Under the pieces are notes generated by a model, which was not told the origin of the DNA, did not search any database, and worked only from the letters and a program-made list of their open reading frames with translations. The position numbers and the translations under genes were made by a program. Shown in pieces: positions 7,725 through 16,456 of a DNA stretch of 39,390 nucleotides (within the stretch, counting starts at the first letter, position 1; each line of letters starts with the position of its first letter). The stretch spans positions 1 through 39,390 of the forward strand of contig JAZTWO010000003.1 in the NCBI GenBank assembly GCA_045635885.1. The letters run 5' to 3'. The stretch is from RGIG4608 sp045635885 (GTDB lineage: Bacteria > Bacillota > Clostridia > Oscillospirales > CAG-272).

Positions 7725-9807
7725 ATTTTTGCACTATATAAAGTGTTTGTGTGTTGGTATCAAAGTAAACAGTATAGCTTCCTGATTTAACCTGAACGTT
7801 TCTATTTCCGCCCTGATATTCAAACCACACGGTTGTTTTGCTTTCATCTACAGTATTATACCAAGCAGCATCACCACTCTGCTTATCATTATAAACCTTA
7901 AATTTGAAAACCGAATCGTTGCAAGAAACATCAACTGAATAAAGTCCATTACCAAGGTCTTTAAATTTATACTGTGATTGGTTAGACCAGTTATTACCGT
8001 TAAAGTTACCTCTAAGATACAAATTCCACTCTTTTACAACAACCTGTGATCCGGAACCTTGATTGTTGTTGTTATTATTGTTGTCATCACCTGCATCGGG
8101 ATTTGTTGTTGTTCCCAAGTCCATAGTAAATCCACTAATATAACTTGCAAGAGTTGCTGCCTTTTTAGTAATATAATTACTATATGACATATTTGAACCG
8201 TTTGACCTGCTTATATTGAATGAAAAATCATAATCCCACGCATTTCCGTATCTCTTTGAAGGAATAGCATCATCTTTATAAAGATTTTTCGCACGAAGAT
8301 AATATTCTTCAAATGTGGAAATCTTAAACAAATCATTTGACGCAACAGTTTTAAGAGCTTCAATATAATCGTTTCTATAGAAGCTTGTATTTAAAATACC
8401 CTTTGTGAAAAGAGGATTTCTTTGGTTGCTTCCATTACCAATTGCTTTTGTGCTAAATGGACTATCGGTTGTCATATGGTCACCGGAGGGATTCCAGTCC
8501 TTATTAACACCAAGACCTCTATCTGTATCATATGGAATTATAATCATCTTTCCTGTATCTGCACGGAAATAAATATAACAGTTATTATAGTTATTTCTAA
8601 GGTCATCGGGGTTGCCCATCATATAAGAAACCGCTGCAAACATAAGGAAGTTGTCCACGTCAACAACTGATGCGAATTTTTCTTTTGTTAACCCGCTTGA
8701 GTTGAGTGTGGTTATCAAATTTCTAAGTGATGAGTGATCACTTGTCTTTTTATTTGTCTTAAGGTCATAAACATAGAATTTGCCTGCATCTTCATCTTCA
8801 ACACCATAAGATGAGAATGATGTAAATGTTGCGCCTTCATTTGTCCAACCGAGTTTATAAAGGTCCCCACCAAGTGCTTCGGCAGGAAGATTCTTTTCAA
8901 GGAAAATGTCGTCAATTGGTTCATAGAATAACCAAATTCCTGCGTGATCGTTACCAATGTCCACTGAAGCAAGGTTTGTGTGTGGAGCAAGTACTCCCAT
9001 TTCACGATAAATCTCATAAGAATAAAGTTCTCTAATATGAGTAGAGTCCTCATTCTTATTCCATCTCATATCAATTTTTTCAAGTGTGGCAAAGGTTCTG
9101 TTCTTTCTTGCCTTTCTTGCATTTGAATCAGACCACACGATAGCATCGCTGCCATAATATTCTTCATCATCAAATGTTTCTTTAAAACTTATTTTAAAAT
9201 GAATGAGATTATACATTCCTGAACTTGAATCCCAGAAATTAGTTCTTGAAGTGTTACCCTTCATTCTAACACCGACCTGCTCAATAATAAACTTCCAATG
9301 AGTTCCGTCTGGCTTTATAATGGAAACATGCAAATCTGCCATTCTGTAAATGGGAGATTTTGATCCCATTGAACTATATTTTTCATAGTCCTGCTGAATC
9401 TTTTTAAGCTCCTTATCGCTTATGTCAAGATAAAGAGAAATATGATTATCGAGATTGAAAAACTCATTGAAAAGTGTAAGCTCATCAACATCAGGGTTTA
9501 TAATTGGATCTTCAACGGGCTTATCGGGATTTATTGAACCTGTAGTAGTTGTGGTACTACTTGTTGTTCCTGTGGGTGTGGTCGTTGTGGTAGTTGTTGT
9601 GGTAGTTGTTGTACCCGTGGTTGAAGTAGAAGTACCCGTTGTAGTACCTGTTGTAGGACGGGTTGTTGACGTTGTACCAACACTCTCAGTTGTAGAAGTT
9701 TTTTTAATGGTACTACCATAGATTCTTGTTGTTGAAACAGGCACACCGCATGAGAAAAGTCCGAGTCCCATTACCAAAAGCAAAAGAATAGCCAATATTT
9801 TTTTCAT
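7723..9807 (-). CDS. CotH-kinase-family lipoprotein with C-terminal binding module
   Basis: The protein has 694 residues. The ATG at 9807 is preferred because CTCCTT (AAGGAG on the coding strand, 9814-9819) is 6 nt upstream; an in-frame ATG at 9828 is less well placed. Residues 1-20 are a lipoprotein signal ending in LFSC (Cys20). Residues about 37-90 form a Thr-rich linker that includes 12 Thr in a row. Residues about 110-560 match the CotH family, with GNPDDLRNNYNNCYIYF and the following PYDTDRGLG as the typical kinase-like core. An Asn-rich linker leads to a roughly 100-residue beta-sandwich (LYLRGNFNGNNW, then YTVYFD) resembling starch-binding-like modules. CotH proteins in spores phosphorylate coat proteins. 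In gut clostridia, secreted homologues occur in surface or cellulosome-like settings. The substrate here is unknown. Confidence 0.85.
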   Translation of the reverse strand: MKKILAILLLLVMGLGLFSCGVPVSTTRIYGSTIKKTSTTESVGTTSTTRPTTGTTTGTSTSTTGTTTTTTTTTTTTPTGTTSSTTTTTGSINPDKPVEDPIINPDVDELTLFNEFFNLDNHISLYLDISDKELKKIQQDYEKYSSMGSKSPIYRMADLHVSIIKPDGTHWKFIIEQVGVRMKGNTSRTNFWDSSSGMYNLIHFKISFKETFDDEEYYGSDAIVWSDSNARKARKNRTFATLEKIDMRWNKNEDSTHIRELYSYEIYREMGVLAPHTNLASVDIGNDHAGIWLFYEPIDDIFLEKNLPAEALGGDLYKLGWTNEGATFTSFSSYGVEDEDAGKFYVYDLKTNKKTSDHSSLRNLITTLNSSGLTKEKFASVVDVDNFLMFAAVSYMMGNPDDLRNNYNNCYIYFRADTGKMIIIPYDTDRGLGVNKDWNPSGDHMTTDSPFSTKAIGNGSNQRNPLFTKGILNTSFYRNDYIEALKTVASNDLFKISTFEEYYLRAKNLYKDDAIPSKRYGNAWDYDFSFNISRSNGSNMSYSNYITKKAATLASYISGFTMDLGTTTNPDAGDDNNNNNNNQGSGSQVVVKEWNLYLRGNFNGNNWSNQSQYKFKDLGNGLYSVDVSCNDSVFKFKVYNDKQSGDAAWYNTVDESKTTVWFEYQGGNRNVQVKSGSYTVYFDTNTQTLYIVQK
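9538..9699 (-). repeat. Low-complexity Thr-codon tract in the CotH lipoprotein
   Basis: A run of ACA/ACC/ACT codons, seen as GTTGTGGT-like repeats on the plus strand, encodes the Thr-rich linker. Such tracts are prone to length variation and probably act as extended, possibly glycosylated, spacers. Confidence 0.75.
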
Positions 9808-9842
9808 GATATTCTCCTTTATTGACATATTTATCTACGTTA

Positions 9843-9871
9843 ATTATATACTATAATTTCCCTTTTGTCAA
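9843..9871 (-). promoter_or_regulatory. Consensus promoter of the CotH lipoprotein gene
   Basis: The -35 is TTGACA (9866-9871), the spacer is 17 bp and the -10 is TATAAT (9843-9848). It abuts the terminator of the upstream permease gene. Confidence 0.85.
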
Positions 9872-9876
9872 GTTAA

Positions 9877-9907
9877 AAAAAGCACCCAATTTTAATGGGT
9901 GCTTTTT
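9877..9907 (-). terminator. Rho-independent terminator of the permease gene
   Basis: The arms are AAAAAGCACCCA (9877-9888) and TGGGTGCTTTTT (9896-9907), with an A-run on the plus strand giving the U-tract on the minus strand. Confidence 0.9.
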
Positions 9908-9923
9908 GTACTTAAATACCAAA

Positions 9924-11186
9924 TCAAAGTACTCCGTAAACAATCCAAAGATAAACGTATGCAGAAATAACCGCAGCAAATGTAAACGGAATACCAATTT
10001 TAAAGAAGTCTTTATTTTTAACCTCATATCCCTCTTTGCGAAGAATCGCAGTACCTGTGATATTTGCTGATGCACCAATTGGTGTGATGTTTCCACCAAG
10101 TGTTGCGCCTGAAAGGAGTCCAAAGTAAAGAAGAGTGGGGTTAATTCCAAGACCTGTGATAATAGGAAGCATTGTAGCAACATAAGGAATATTGTCGATG
10201 AATGCAGAAATAGCCACAGAAAACCAAACAACAACGGTGAAAAGCATAAATTCTTTACCTCCACCAAGTTGCGCAAGAAGGTTTGCAGCAGAGTCAATAA
10301 CTCCCTGCTCTTTAATTCCTCCAATCATAAGGAACAATCCAAGAAGAAGACCAAGTGTTTGGAAATCGATTGCTTTAACTGCGCCCAAAACAAAATCTTT
10401 TCTCTTATAACGAATAAAGTTATATACAAGACCAATAACAAAAAGAACGCAACAAATAAGGCCGTTAGTGATTTCGGGCTTATTATTGACAAAGGATGCA
10501 CCAATAAGAAGTGCAAGCATTACAAGAAGAAGACATGTTGGAACTAAATCCTCTACTTTTGTTTTTTCCTCTTGCTTGGGAATAGGTTGCTTTTCCTTTC
10601 TGAATATCCAAGCCAAAATAATGGCAGAAACCACCGCACCAAGCTCAACCGCAAAAAAGATACTTGGTTTGCCCTGGTACCAGAAGAAGTCAAGAAAGCT
10701 CATTTTTGCTTCACTGCCAAGCATAATTGCAGTTGTGTCGCCAACAAGGGTTGCCGCACCCTGAAGATTGGATGAAACCGCAATTGCAATAATAAAAGGC
10801 ACGGGATTTGTTTTGAGCTTTTTACAAATTTGAATAGCAACAGGGGCAATCATAAGCACTGTTGCAACGTTATCTACAAAAGCAGAGATAATTCCTGCAA
10901 AAAGAGCCAAAGCAACAGCTGCCATTTGCACGTTTTTAACCTTATCAATAATAAGTTCTGCTAAACGGTCGGGCATTTTTGAGTCTATAAAAAGTTGAAC
11001 AAGACCCATAGATCCCGCAATCATCAAAAGAACGTTAAAGTCAATTGAGCCAAAGATTTTTCCAAATGGGAGCATGCCTGTAAGTATAAAAACAACACCA
11101 GAGGCGAGTGCTATATATGGACGATATTTACCAAATGCCAAAATAAATACATATGTAACGGCAAATAAAATTAATGCACCAATCAT
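9924..11186 (-). CDS. ArsB/NhaD-type (ion transporter superfamily) membrane permease
   Basis: The protein has 420 residues, almost entirely hydrophobic, with about 11-12 membrane segments in two inverted-like halves. The ATG has CCTCCA (TGGAGG on the coding strand, 11195-11200) 8 nt upstream. Paired signature segments are SAFVDNVATVLMIAPV in the first half and SAFIDNIPYVATMLP in the second, with GATLGGNITPIGASANI near the end. These are typical of the ArsB/NhaD/SLC13-like group. Members exchange arsenite, Na+/H+ or dicarboxylates. No arsR or arsC lies nearby, so Na+/H+ antiport or anion transport is as likely as arsenite export. Confidence 0.8.
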   Translation of the reverse strand: MIGALILFAVTYVFILAFGKYRPYIALASGVVFILTGMLPFGKIFGSIDFNVLLMIAGSMGLVQLFIDSKMPDRLAELIIDKVKNVQMAAVALALFAGIISAFVDNVATVLMIAPVAIQICKKLKTNPVPFIIAIAVSSNLQGAATLVGDTTAIMLGSEAKMSFLDFFWYQGKPSIFFAVELGAVVSAIILAWIFRKEKQPIPKQEEKTKVEDLVPTCLLLVMLALLIGASFVNNKPEITNGLICCVLFVIGLVYNFIRYKRKDFVLGAVKAIDFQTLGLLLGLFLMIGGIKEQGVIDSAANLLAQLGGGKEFMLFTVVVWFSVAISAFIDNIPYVATMLPIITGLGINPTLLYFGLLSGATLGGNITPIGASANITGTAILRKEGYEVKNKDFFKIGIPFTFAAVISAYVYLWIVYGVL

Positions 11187-11218
11187 TTATTTTTCCTCCA
11201 TTTTTTTCTAACTAATAC

Positions 11219-11247
11219 ATTATACAACTTTTTTCACAAATTGTCAA
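11219..11247 (-). promoter_or_regulatory. Consensus promoter of the permease gene
   Basis: The -35 is TTGACA (11242-11247), the spacer is 17 bp and the -10 is TATAAT (11219-11224) on the minus strand. Confidence 0.85.
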
Positions 11248-11271
11248 ACATATTTTTTTACATTTTGATAA

Positions 11272-11300
11272 TAGAAATTTAATCAAATTTATGGTATAAT
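11272..11300 (+). promoter_or_regulatory. Extended -10 promoter of the aldo-keto reductase gene
   Basis: TGGTATAAT (11292-11300) supplies an extended -10. The -35 position (11272-11277, TAGAAA) is weak. An ATG inside the -10 (11299) is therefore not the translation start. Confidence 0.7.
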
Positions 11301-11331
11301 GTTATCAACTAAACAAAAGGAGTACAGATAT

Positions 11332-12447
11332 ATGTATTTTAAAGAGGTTAAAAAGAATTTTGGATTTGGCTGTATGCGTTTGCCAATGAAGGACAACGAG
11401 GTTGATACAGTTGAATTTTCAAAAATGATAGATGCGTTTTTAGAAAACGGCTTTAATTATTTTGACACCGCACAGGGTTATATTGACGGAAAAAGCGAGC
11501 TTGCACTTAAAGAGTGCCTTACAAGTCGCTATCCAAGAGAAAGCTACATATTAACCGACAAGCTCTCTCCCCACCTTTTCAACTGTGAAGAGGATATTCG
11601 CCCCGCCTTTGAACGTCAACTTGAGGCGTGTGGGGTTGAATATTTTGACTTCTATCTTATGCACTCTCAATTGCGTGGGAATTATGATAAATATCAGTCT
11701 TGCCGCGCCTACGAAATTGCACAGGAGCTTAAAGCGGAGGGCAAAATCAAGTACGTTGGCTTCTCTTTCCACGATAATGCGGAGTTCCTTGATAAAATTC
11801 TTTGCGACCACCCCGAAATTGATGTCGTTCAAATTCAATTCAACTATGCAGATTATGACGATCCGTCGGTTGAATCCAAAAAATGCTATGACGTATGCCG
11901 TAAGCACAACAAGCCCATTATCGTTATGGAACCCGTAAAGGGCGGACACCTTGTTAATCTCCCCGATAGAGCAAAAGAAGTGTTCTCTGCCCTTGGAGAT
12001 ATGACTCCCGCAAGCTATGCAATTCGCTTTGCCGCAAGCTTTGAGGGAATATTTATGGTTCTTTCAGGTATGGGAAATATGGAAATGATGAACGATAATA
12101 TTTCCTATATGAAGGACTTCAAACCGCTTTCATCAGAAGAATTCGAGGCAATTTATAAGGTTCTTGAAATTGTTAAAGAGCAAGGAACTATTCAATGTAC
12201 CGCCTGCCGTTACTGCGTTGACGGATGTCCAATGGAGATTAAAATTCCCGACCTTTTCTCTTGTATGAATGGTAAAAAGGTTTGGAATGCTTGGAACTAT
12301 GGCTCATACTATCGCTCACTAACAAAAAACGGTGGTTCTCCAACCTCCTGCATCGAATGTGGAGCTTGTGAAGAGGTTTGCCCTCAGCATCTTCCCATTC
12401 GTGCCTTGCTTAAAGAAGTGGCAACCGAATTTGAAAATAAAGATTAA
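11332..12447 (+). CDS. Aldo/keto reductase with C-terminal double 4Fe-4S ferredoxin domain
   Basis: The protein has 371 residues. The ATG at 11332 has AAAGGAG (11316-11322) 9 nt upstream. Residues 1 to about 270 form an AKR TIM barrel with the expected tetrad positions Asp45, Tyr50, Lys77 and His111 (FDTAQGY, TDKL, LMHSQ). The C-terminal ~85 residues bind two clusters: Cys289/292/295/299 (CTACRYCVDGCP) and Cys340/343/346/350 (CIECGACEEVCP). This architecture is common in anaerobic clostridia. The enzymes probably reduce aldehydes or quinone-like substrates using NAD(P)H and ferredoxin-type electrons. The substrate cannot be told from the sequence. It is a monocistronic unit with its own promoter and terminator. 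Confidence 0.9.
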   Translation: MYFKEVKKNFGFGCMRLPMKDNEVDTVEFSKMIDAFLENGFNYFDTAQGYIDGKSELALKECLTSRYPRESYILTDKLSPHLFNCEEDIRPAFERQLEACGVEYFDFYLMHSQLRGNYDKYQSCRAYEIAQELKAEGKIKYVGFSFHDNAEFLDKILCDHPEIDVVQIQFNYADYDDPSVESKKCYDVCRKHNKPIIVMEPVKGGHLVNLPDRAKEVFSALGDMTPASYAIRFAASFEGIFMVLSGMGNMEMMNDNISYMKDFKPLSSEEFEAIYKVLEIVKEQGTIQCTACRYCVDGCPMEIKIPDLFSCMNGKKVWNAWNYGSYYRSLTKNGGSPTSCIECGACEEVCPQHLPIRALLKEVATEFENKD

Positions 12448-12449
12448 AC

Positions 12450-12481
12450 AAAGAAACCGACGCCAAAGCGTCGGTTTCTTT
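12450..12481. terminator. Bidirectional terminator between AKR and branching enzyme genes
   Basis: The arms AAAGAAACCGACGC (12450-12463) and GCGTCGGTTTCTTT (12468-12481) flank a CAAA loop. It serves the two convergent genes. Confidence 0.85.
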
Positions 12482-12485
12482 ATTC

Positions 12486-14465
12486 TTATTTTTTAACAAC
12501 TCTTCTAAAGCAAATTGCTGTTCTTGCGGGAAGATAGATTTGGAACTGACGGTTTTCGTTAGTTGAATAAACCTGTGTTTCGCTAAGTCTATCCCATCCA
12601 CCGAATTCGTGACGGTCGGTTGAGAATACAACCTTATATTCGCCCTTAAATTTGGGCTTGAGATAATATCCCCAATGATGATTTGTGGGGTGGAAGTTGA
12701 AAACGAAAATAAGTCCGTTTCTTTCATACATCATAACCTTATTATCGTCATCAATCTGTATCCAATGAGGTTCTTTTTCATGGATACGATATTCCTTTGC
12801 AAGCTTAACCATTTCCCTGTCAAACGCCTGCAACTGACTATATTTAAGATTAGGATCGTCTGCAAGATGCCACTGACGACGACAATAGAAATGTGACCAA
12901 CCATTGCCCTCTCTCGGAAAGTCAATCCATTCAGGGTGTCCGAATTCATTACCCATAAAGTTGAGGTAACCCTCTCCACCAAGTGACATTGTAACAAGTC
13001 TAATCATCTTATGAAGCGCCATGCCTCTTTCAACGATAGCATCATTGGACCATGTACCCATATCGGTGTACATTTTGGCATCACAAAGGCGGAACATAAG
13101 TGTCTTATCGCCAACAAGCGCTTGGTCGTGTGATTCTGCATATCCGATATATTTTTCGTGAGGACGTCTGCCTGTCAATTCGCACCAAATGTGCCACATG
13201 CTCCAGTTTTCGTCACGAACGTCTCTTGTAAGACGAATCCACATATCTGGTGAGCCCATAGCAAGTCTATAATCAAAGCCAATGCCACCATCTTCAATGG
13301 GCAAGCACATACCGGGCATAGCAGACATATCCTCTGCAATAGTAATTGCATTGGAATTTACCTGATAAATAAGCTCGGTTGCAAGCTGAAGATAAGTAAC
13401 TGCCTCTGTATCAGTGTTAAGTGAGAAATATTTAGAATAATCAGTAAATGCAGTTCCAAGACCGTGATCGTGGTAAAGCATTGATGTTACACCATCGAAA
13501 CGGAATCCGTCAAAGTGATATTCTTCCATCCAAAACTTAAGGTTTGAAAGAAGGAAGTGGATAACCTCGGGCTTATCGTAATTGAAAAGCTTTGTTCCCC
13601 AAGCAGGATGATCACCGCGAGAGCCCGCATGGAAATACTGAGTAACAGTACCGTCAAACTCTGCAATACCCTCGTTAGTATTACTAACTGCGTGTGAGTG
13701 AACAACGTCAAGAAGCACCGCAATACCCATTTGGTGAGCAGTGTCAATAAGGCGTTTCAAATCGTTGCATTTACCAAACTTTGAGGATGCCGCAAAGAAG
13801 TTTGAAACCTGATAACCAAATGAGCCATAATATGGATGCTCCATAATAGCCATAATCTGAATAGTATTATATCCGGCTGCTTTTACACGGGGCAAGATAT
13901 TGTCGGTAAACTCGTTATATGTTCCAATGCCCTCTCTTTCCTGTGCCATGCCGATATGTGTTTCATAAATAAAGAGCTTTTTCTGGGGCTTGAAATTATT
14001 CTTCTGCCATACATATTCGGGCTCGTCAACAATTGCACCACTCCATGTATAATCATATGGATCTTGAAGCACTCTCTTGCAATAAGAAGGTATTCTTTCA
14101 AGATATCTATCCCAATGCTTAACGATTGCTTTAACTCTGCAATCGTCCCAAAGAGTTTCCTGTCCCCAAATAAAAATTTCAAAAATACCGTTTCCGATAT
14201 TATTAAGTCTATGTGACCATCTATTCCAGCCATTGAAGTCGCCCATAAGATAAACCTCGTGTGCGGCAGGCGCCCACTCACGATAAATCCATCCATTTTC
14301 AACCTTGTGGAAGCCGAAATAATGATGTCCGTTTGCAAAATCTATAAGCTTACCATTTTCTCCAACAAGTTCTCTTTTCTTGTTGTAGTAATTACGCATT
14401 CTGAGATCAATATCAGATTCAAATGCTTTAAGCGCGGGGTCATATTCAAAAATCTTATAACTCAT
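12486..14465 (-). CDS. glgB: 1,4-alpha-glucan branching enzyme, GH13_8 (eukaryote-like) type
   Basis: The protein has 659 residues. The ATG at 14465 is chosen because GGAGG (14471-14475) is 5 nt upstream; a TTG at 14477 is in frame but lies before the ribosome site. Residues about 45-150 form a CBM48 domain (YREWAPAAHEVYLMGDFNGW). The catalytic GH13 barrel has nucleophile Asp324 (FRFDG), acid/base Glu378 (TIAEDM) and Asp447 (ESHDQAL). The segments YGSFGYQVSNFFAASS, GYAESHDQALVGDKT and NFMGNEFGHPEWIDFPREGN are the hallmarks of the eukaryotic GBE1/SBE group rather than the classic E. coli-type GlgB. It forms alpha-1,6 branches in glycogen. No other glycogen gene lies nearby. Confidence 0.93.
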   Translation of the reverse strand: MSYKIFEYDPALKAFESDIDLRMRNYYNKKRELVGENGKLIDFANGHHYFGFHKVENGWIYREWAPAAHEVYLMGDFNGWNRWSHRLNNIGNGIFEIFIWGQETLWDDCRVKAIVKHWDRYLERIPSYCKRVLQDPYDYTWSGAIVDEPEYVWQKNNFKPQKKLFIYETHIGMAQEREGIGTYNEFTDNILPRVKAAGYNTIQIMAIMEHPYYGSFGYQVSNFFAASSKFGKCNDLKRLIDTAHQMGIAVLLDVVHSHAVSNTNEGIAEFDGTVTQYFHAGSRGDHPAWGTKLFNYDKPEVIHFLLSNLKFWMEEYHFDGFRFDGVTSMLYHDHGLGTAFTDYSKYFSLNTDTEAVTYLQLATELIYQVNSNAITIAEDMSAMPGMCLPIEDGGIGFDYRLAMGSPDMWIRLTRDVRDENWSMWHIWCELTGRRPHEKYIGYAESHDQALVGDKTLMFRLCDAKMYTDMGTWSNDAIVERGMALHKMIRLVTMSLGGEGYLNFMGNEFGHPEWIDFPREGNGWSHFYCRRQWHLADDPNLKYSQLQAFDREMVKLAKEYRIHEKEPHWIQIDDDNKVMMYERNGLIFVFNFHPTNHHWGYYLKPKFKGEYKVVFSTDRHEFGGWDRLSETQVYSTNENRQFQIYLPARTAICFRRVVKK

Positions 14466-14494
14466 AATTACCTCCAAGGCATATTTGTATATCT

Positions 14495-14523
14495 ATTATA
14501 TACCTATTTTAGTGTAAAGTCAA
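14495..14523 (-). promoter_or_regulatory. glgB: Promoter of the branching enzyme gene
   Basis: The -35 is TTGACT (14518-14523), the spacer is 17 bp and the -10 is TATAAT (14495-14500) on the minus strand. Confidence 0.85.
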
Positions 14524-14526
14524 GAA

Positions 14527-14557
14527 GAAAAAAGGCGATAATCTACCGATTATCGCC
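14527..14557 (-). terminator. Terminator of the ABC exporter operon
   Basis: The arms GGCGATAATC (14534-14543) and GATTATCGCC (14548-14557) are followed on the minus strand by a T-run (A-run at 14528-14533). Confidence 0.9.
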
Positions 14558-14563
14558 CAAAAT

Positions 14564-16453
14564 TTATTGTTTTGTTAATTGCTCTTTCTGATATTGAAGC
14601 ATATAGAGGTCATAATATCTTCCACGTTTAGCAAGAAGTTCAAAATGATTACCCTGCTCAATAATTTCGCCGTGTGAAAGAACGATAATATTATCCGCAT
14701 GCTGAATTGTAGACAAACGGTGCGCAACAATAAGCATAGTTCCAATATTCATCATCTTTTCAAGCGAGTCTTGAATAAGAAGCTCGGTTTCGGTGTCGAT
14801 ATTCGCAGTTGCCTCGTCAAGAATCATAACGCTTGGCTTATGAATAATTGTTCTTGCGAATGAAAGAAGCTGACGCTGACCTGCAGAGAAGTTATTACCC
14901 CTCTCTCGCACTTCTTCATCAAGCCCATCTCTAAGCTTGTCAATAAAGTGGTCTGCATTAACGTATTTACAAGCCGCAATAATTTCTTCATCAGTAAAGC
15001 TATCTTCACGAAGTACAATATTTGAACGAATTGTTCCCGAGAAAAGGAATACGTCCTGAAGCATTTGACCAAAGTGACGACGAAGTGAAGAAATCTTTAT
15101 ATCTCTTATATCAACTCCATCAATAAGAATTTGTCCCTTTTGAATGTCATAATTTCGACAAATAAGTGACAAAATTGTTGTTTTACCGGAACCGGTTGAA
15201 CCAACAAATGCAACGGTATCCTTTGCCTTAATCTTAAAGGAAACGTCTTTAAGAACCCAATCCTCACCCTCATAGGCAAACCAAACGTTCTTAAATTCAA
15301 TATTACCTTCAACGTTGTCAAGTTCAATTGCACCTTCCCTATCAACAACCTCGGGCTTCATATCCATAATTGTAAAAATCTTTTCTGCAGAAGCAAATGC
15401 AGATTGAAGTCTGTTAAACTGATCTGCAAGATTTTGAATGGGATCGAAGAAAGTTTGGATATACATATAGAACGAAACAAGCACGTCTGCGGTAATAACC
15501 GTACCCATAAAGCCAATGTTGTTGATATATCCCTTTGCAGAAAAATAGAACAAGCAAAGAACGCTGGAAATATAGAGCATATATATGATGGGACGGAATA
15601 TACTGAATACGAATATCTGATCCCTCATTGCCTTTCCAAGCTTATTGTTTTTGGCAATAAACTCCTTCCTTTTTCTATCCTCTTGGTTAAAGATTTGAAT
15701 AATCTTAATTCCTGAAAGGTTTTCAGAAAGGAATGTGTTTATGTCGGTTGTACCGTCTTTAACCCTTCTAAATGCTCTTCTTGAAAATTTACGGAAAATA
15801 AGTGTAAAGAAGAAGATGAAAGGAACAAAGCAAAGCACCATGAGTGTGAGCGCATAGTTAAGCAAGAACATTGCAACTATAATTGCAAGTACAAGAAAGA
15901 TGTTCTTAATAAGATTTGTAAGAATCTGTGTGAACATCATTGAAATTGCATTTGTATCATTTGTAACACGTGTTACAAGCTTACCAACAGGCATGTGGTT
16001 AAGTTGTGCGTGTGAAAGACTTTCAATGTGAGTGAAAACGTCTTCACGAAGCGCAGAAAGAATCTTTTGACCTATTTTTTGCAAAAGAATTGCTTGAATA
16101 TACTGAAATACAAGAGATGTGATAAGAATAAATGCATAAACAGCAATATAAAGAAGCAAAGTGCTCATTTCAAAATCCTTTGTTTCAAGGAATGCAATTA
16201 TCATACCCATCAATCTGGGGGATACTACGCTATATGCGATGGAAAATCCCATAAGAAGACCTACAAGAACAAATTGCCCTGTATGTGGCTTAGCATAGCG
16301 AAGCAATCTCTTCATAATTTCAGAGTCCTTCATATTTCTATCAAAGCCAATTTCTTCTTTTTTGTTTTTAATTGTAATATAAGCGATGGTGAAGATTACG
16401 CTGAATAAACCAACTACTCCGCCAACGAATAAGAGAGGAAAATATTCGTTCAT
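14564..16453 (-). CDS. ABC exporter subunit, catalytically competent half of a heterodimer
   Basis: The protein has 629 residues: a short N-terminal membrane helix (about 5-28), the six-helix exporter domain (about 55-345) and the ATPase domain (about 385-629). Walker A is GSTGSGKTT (418-426). The signature is FSAGQ (522-526) instead of LSGGQ. Walker B is VMILDE (542-547) with catalytic Glu547. It lies 3 nt after the partner gene, and its GGAGGT ribosome site sits in the partner's end. Together with the upstream gene it should form a BmrCD/TM287-288-type heterodimeric exporter in the membrane. The substrate (drug, lipid or peptide) is unknown. Confidence 0.9.
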   Translation of the reverse strand: MNEYFPLLFVGGVVGLFSVIFTIAYITIKNKKEEIGFDRNMKDSEIMKRLLRYAKPHTGQFVLVGLLMGFSIAYSVVSPRLMGMIIAFLETKDFEMSTLLLYIAVYAFILITSLVFQYIQAILLQKIGQKILSALREDVFTHIESLSHAQLNHMPVGKLVTRVTNDTNAISMMFTQILTNLIKNIFLVLAIIVAMFLLNYALTLMVLCFVPFIFFFTLIFRKFSRRAFRRVKDGTTDINTFLSENLSGIKIIQIFNQEDRKRKEFIAKNNKLGKAMRDQIFVFSIFRPIIYMLYISSVLCLFYFSAKGYINNIGFMGTVITADVLVSFYMYIQTFFDPIQNLADQFNRLQSAFASAEKIFTIMDMKPEVVDREGAIELDNVEGNIEFKNVWFAYEGEDWVLKDVSFKIKAKDTVAFVGSTGSGKTTILSLICRNYDIQKGQILIDGVDIRDIKISSLRRHFGQMLQDVFLFSGTIRSNIVLREDSFTDEEIIAACKYVNADHFIDKLRDGLDEEVRERGNNFSAGQRQLLSFARTIIHKPSVMILDEATANIDTETELLIQDSLEKMMNIGTMLIVAHRLSTIQHADNIIVLSHGEIIEQGNHFELLAKRGRYYDLYMLQYQKEQLTKQ

Positions 16454-16456
16454 ACC

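Noticed and set aside
9455..9746. Val-rich plus-strand and Gln/Leu-rich minus-strand frames over the Thr linker
   Set aside because: They are out-of-frame readings of the low-complexity Thr codon tract of the CotH lipoprotein.
9924..11186. Calling the permease a definite arsenite pump (arsB)
   Set aside because: The superfamily signature is shared with NhaD and dicarboxylate carriers, and no arsR, arsC or arsA lies nearby.
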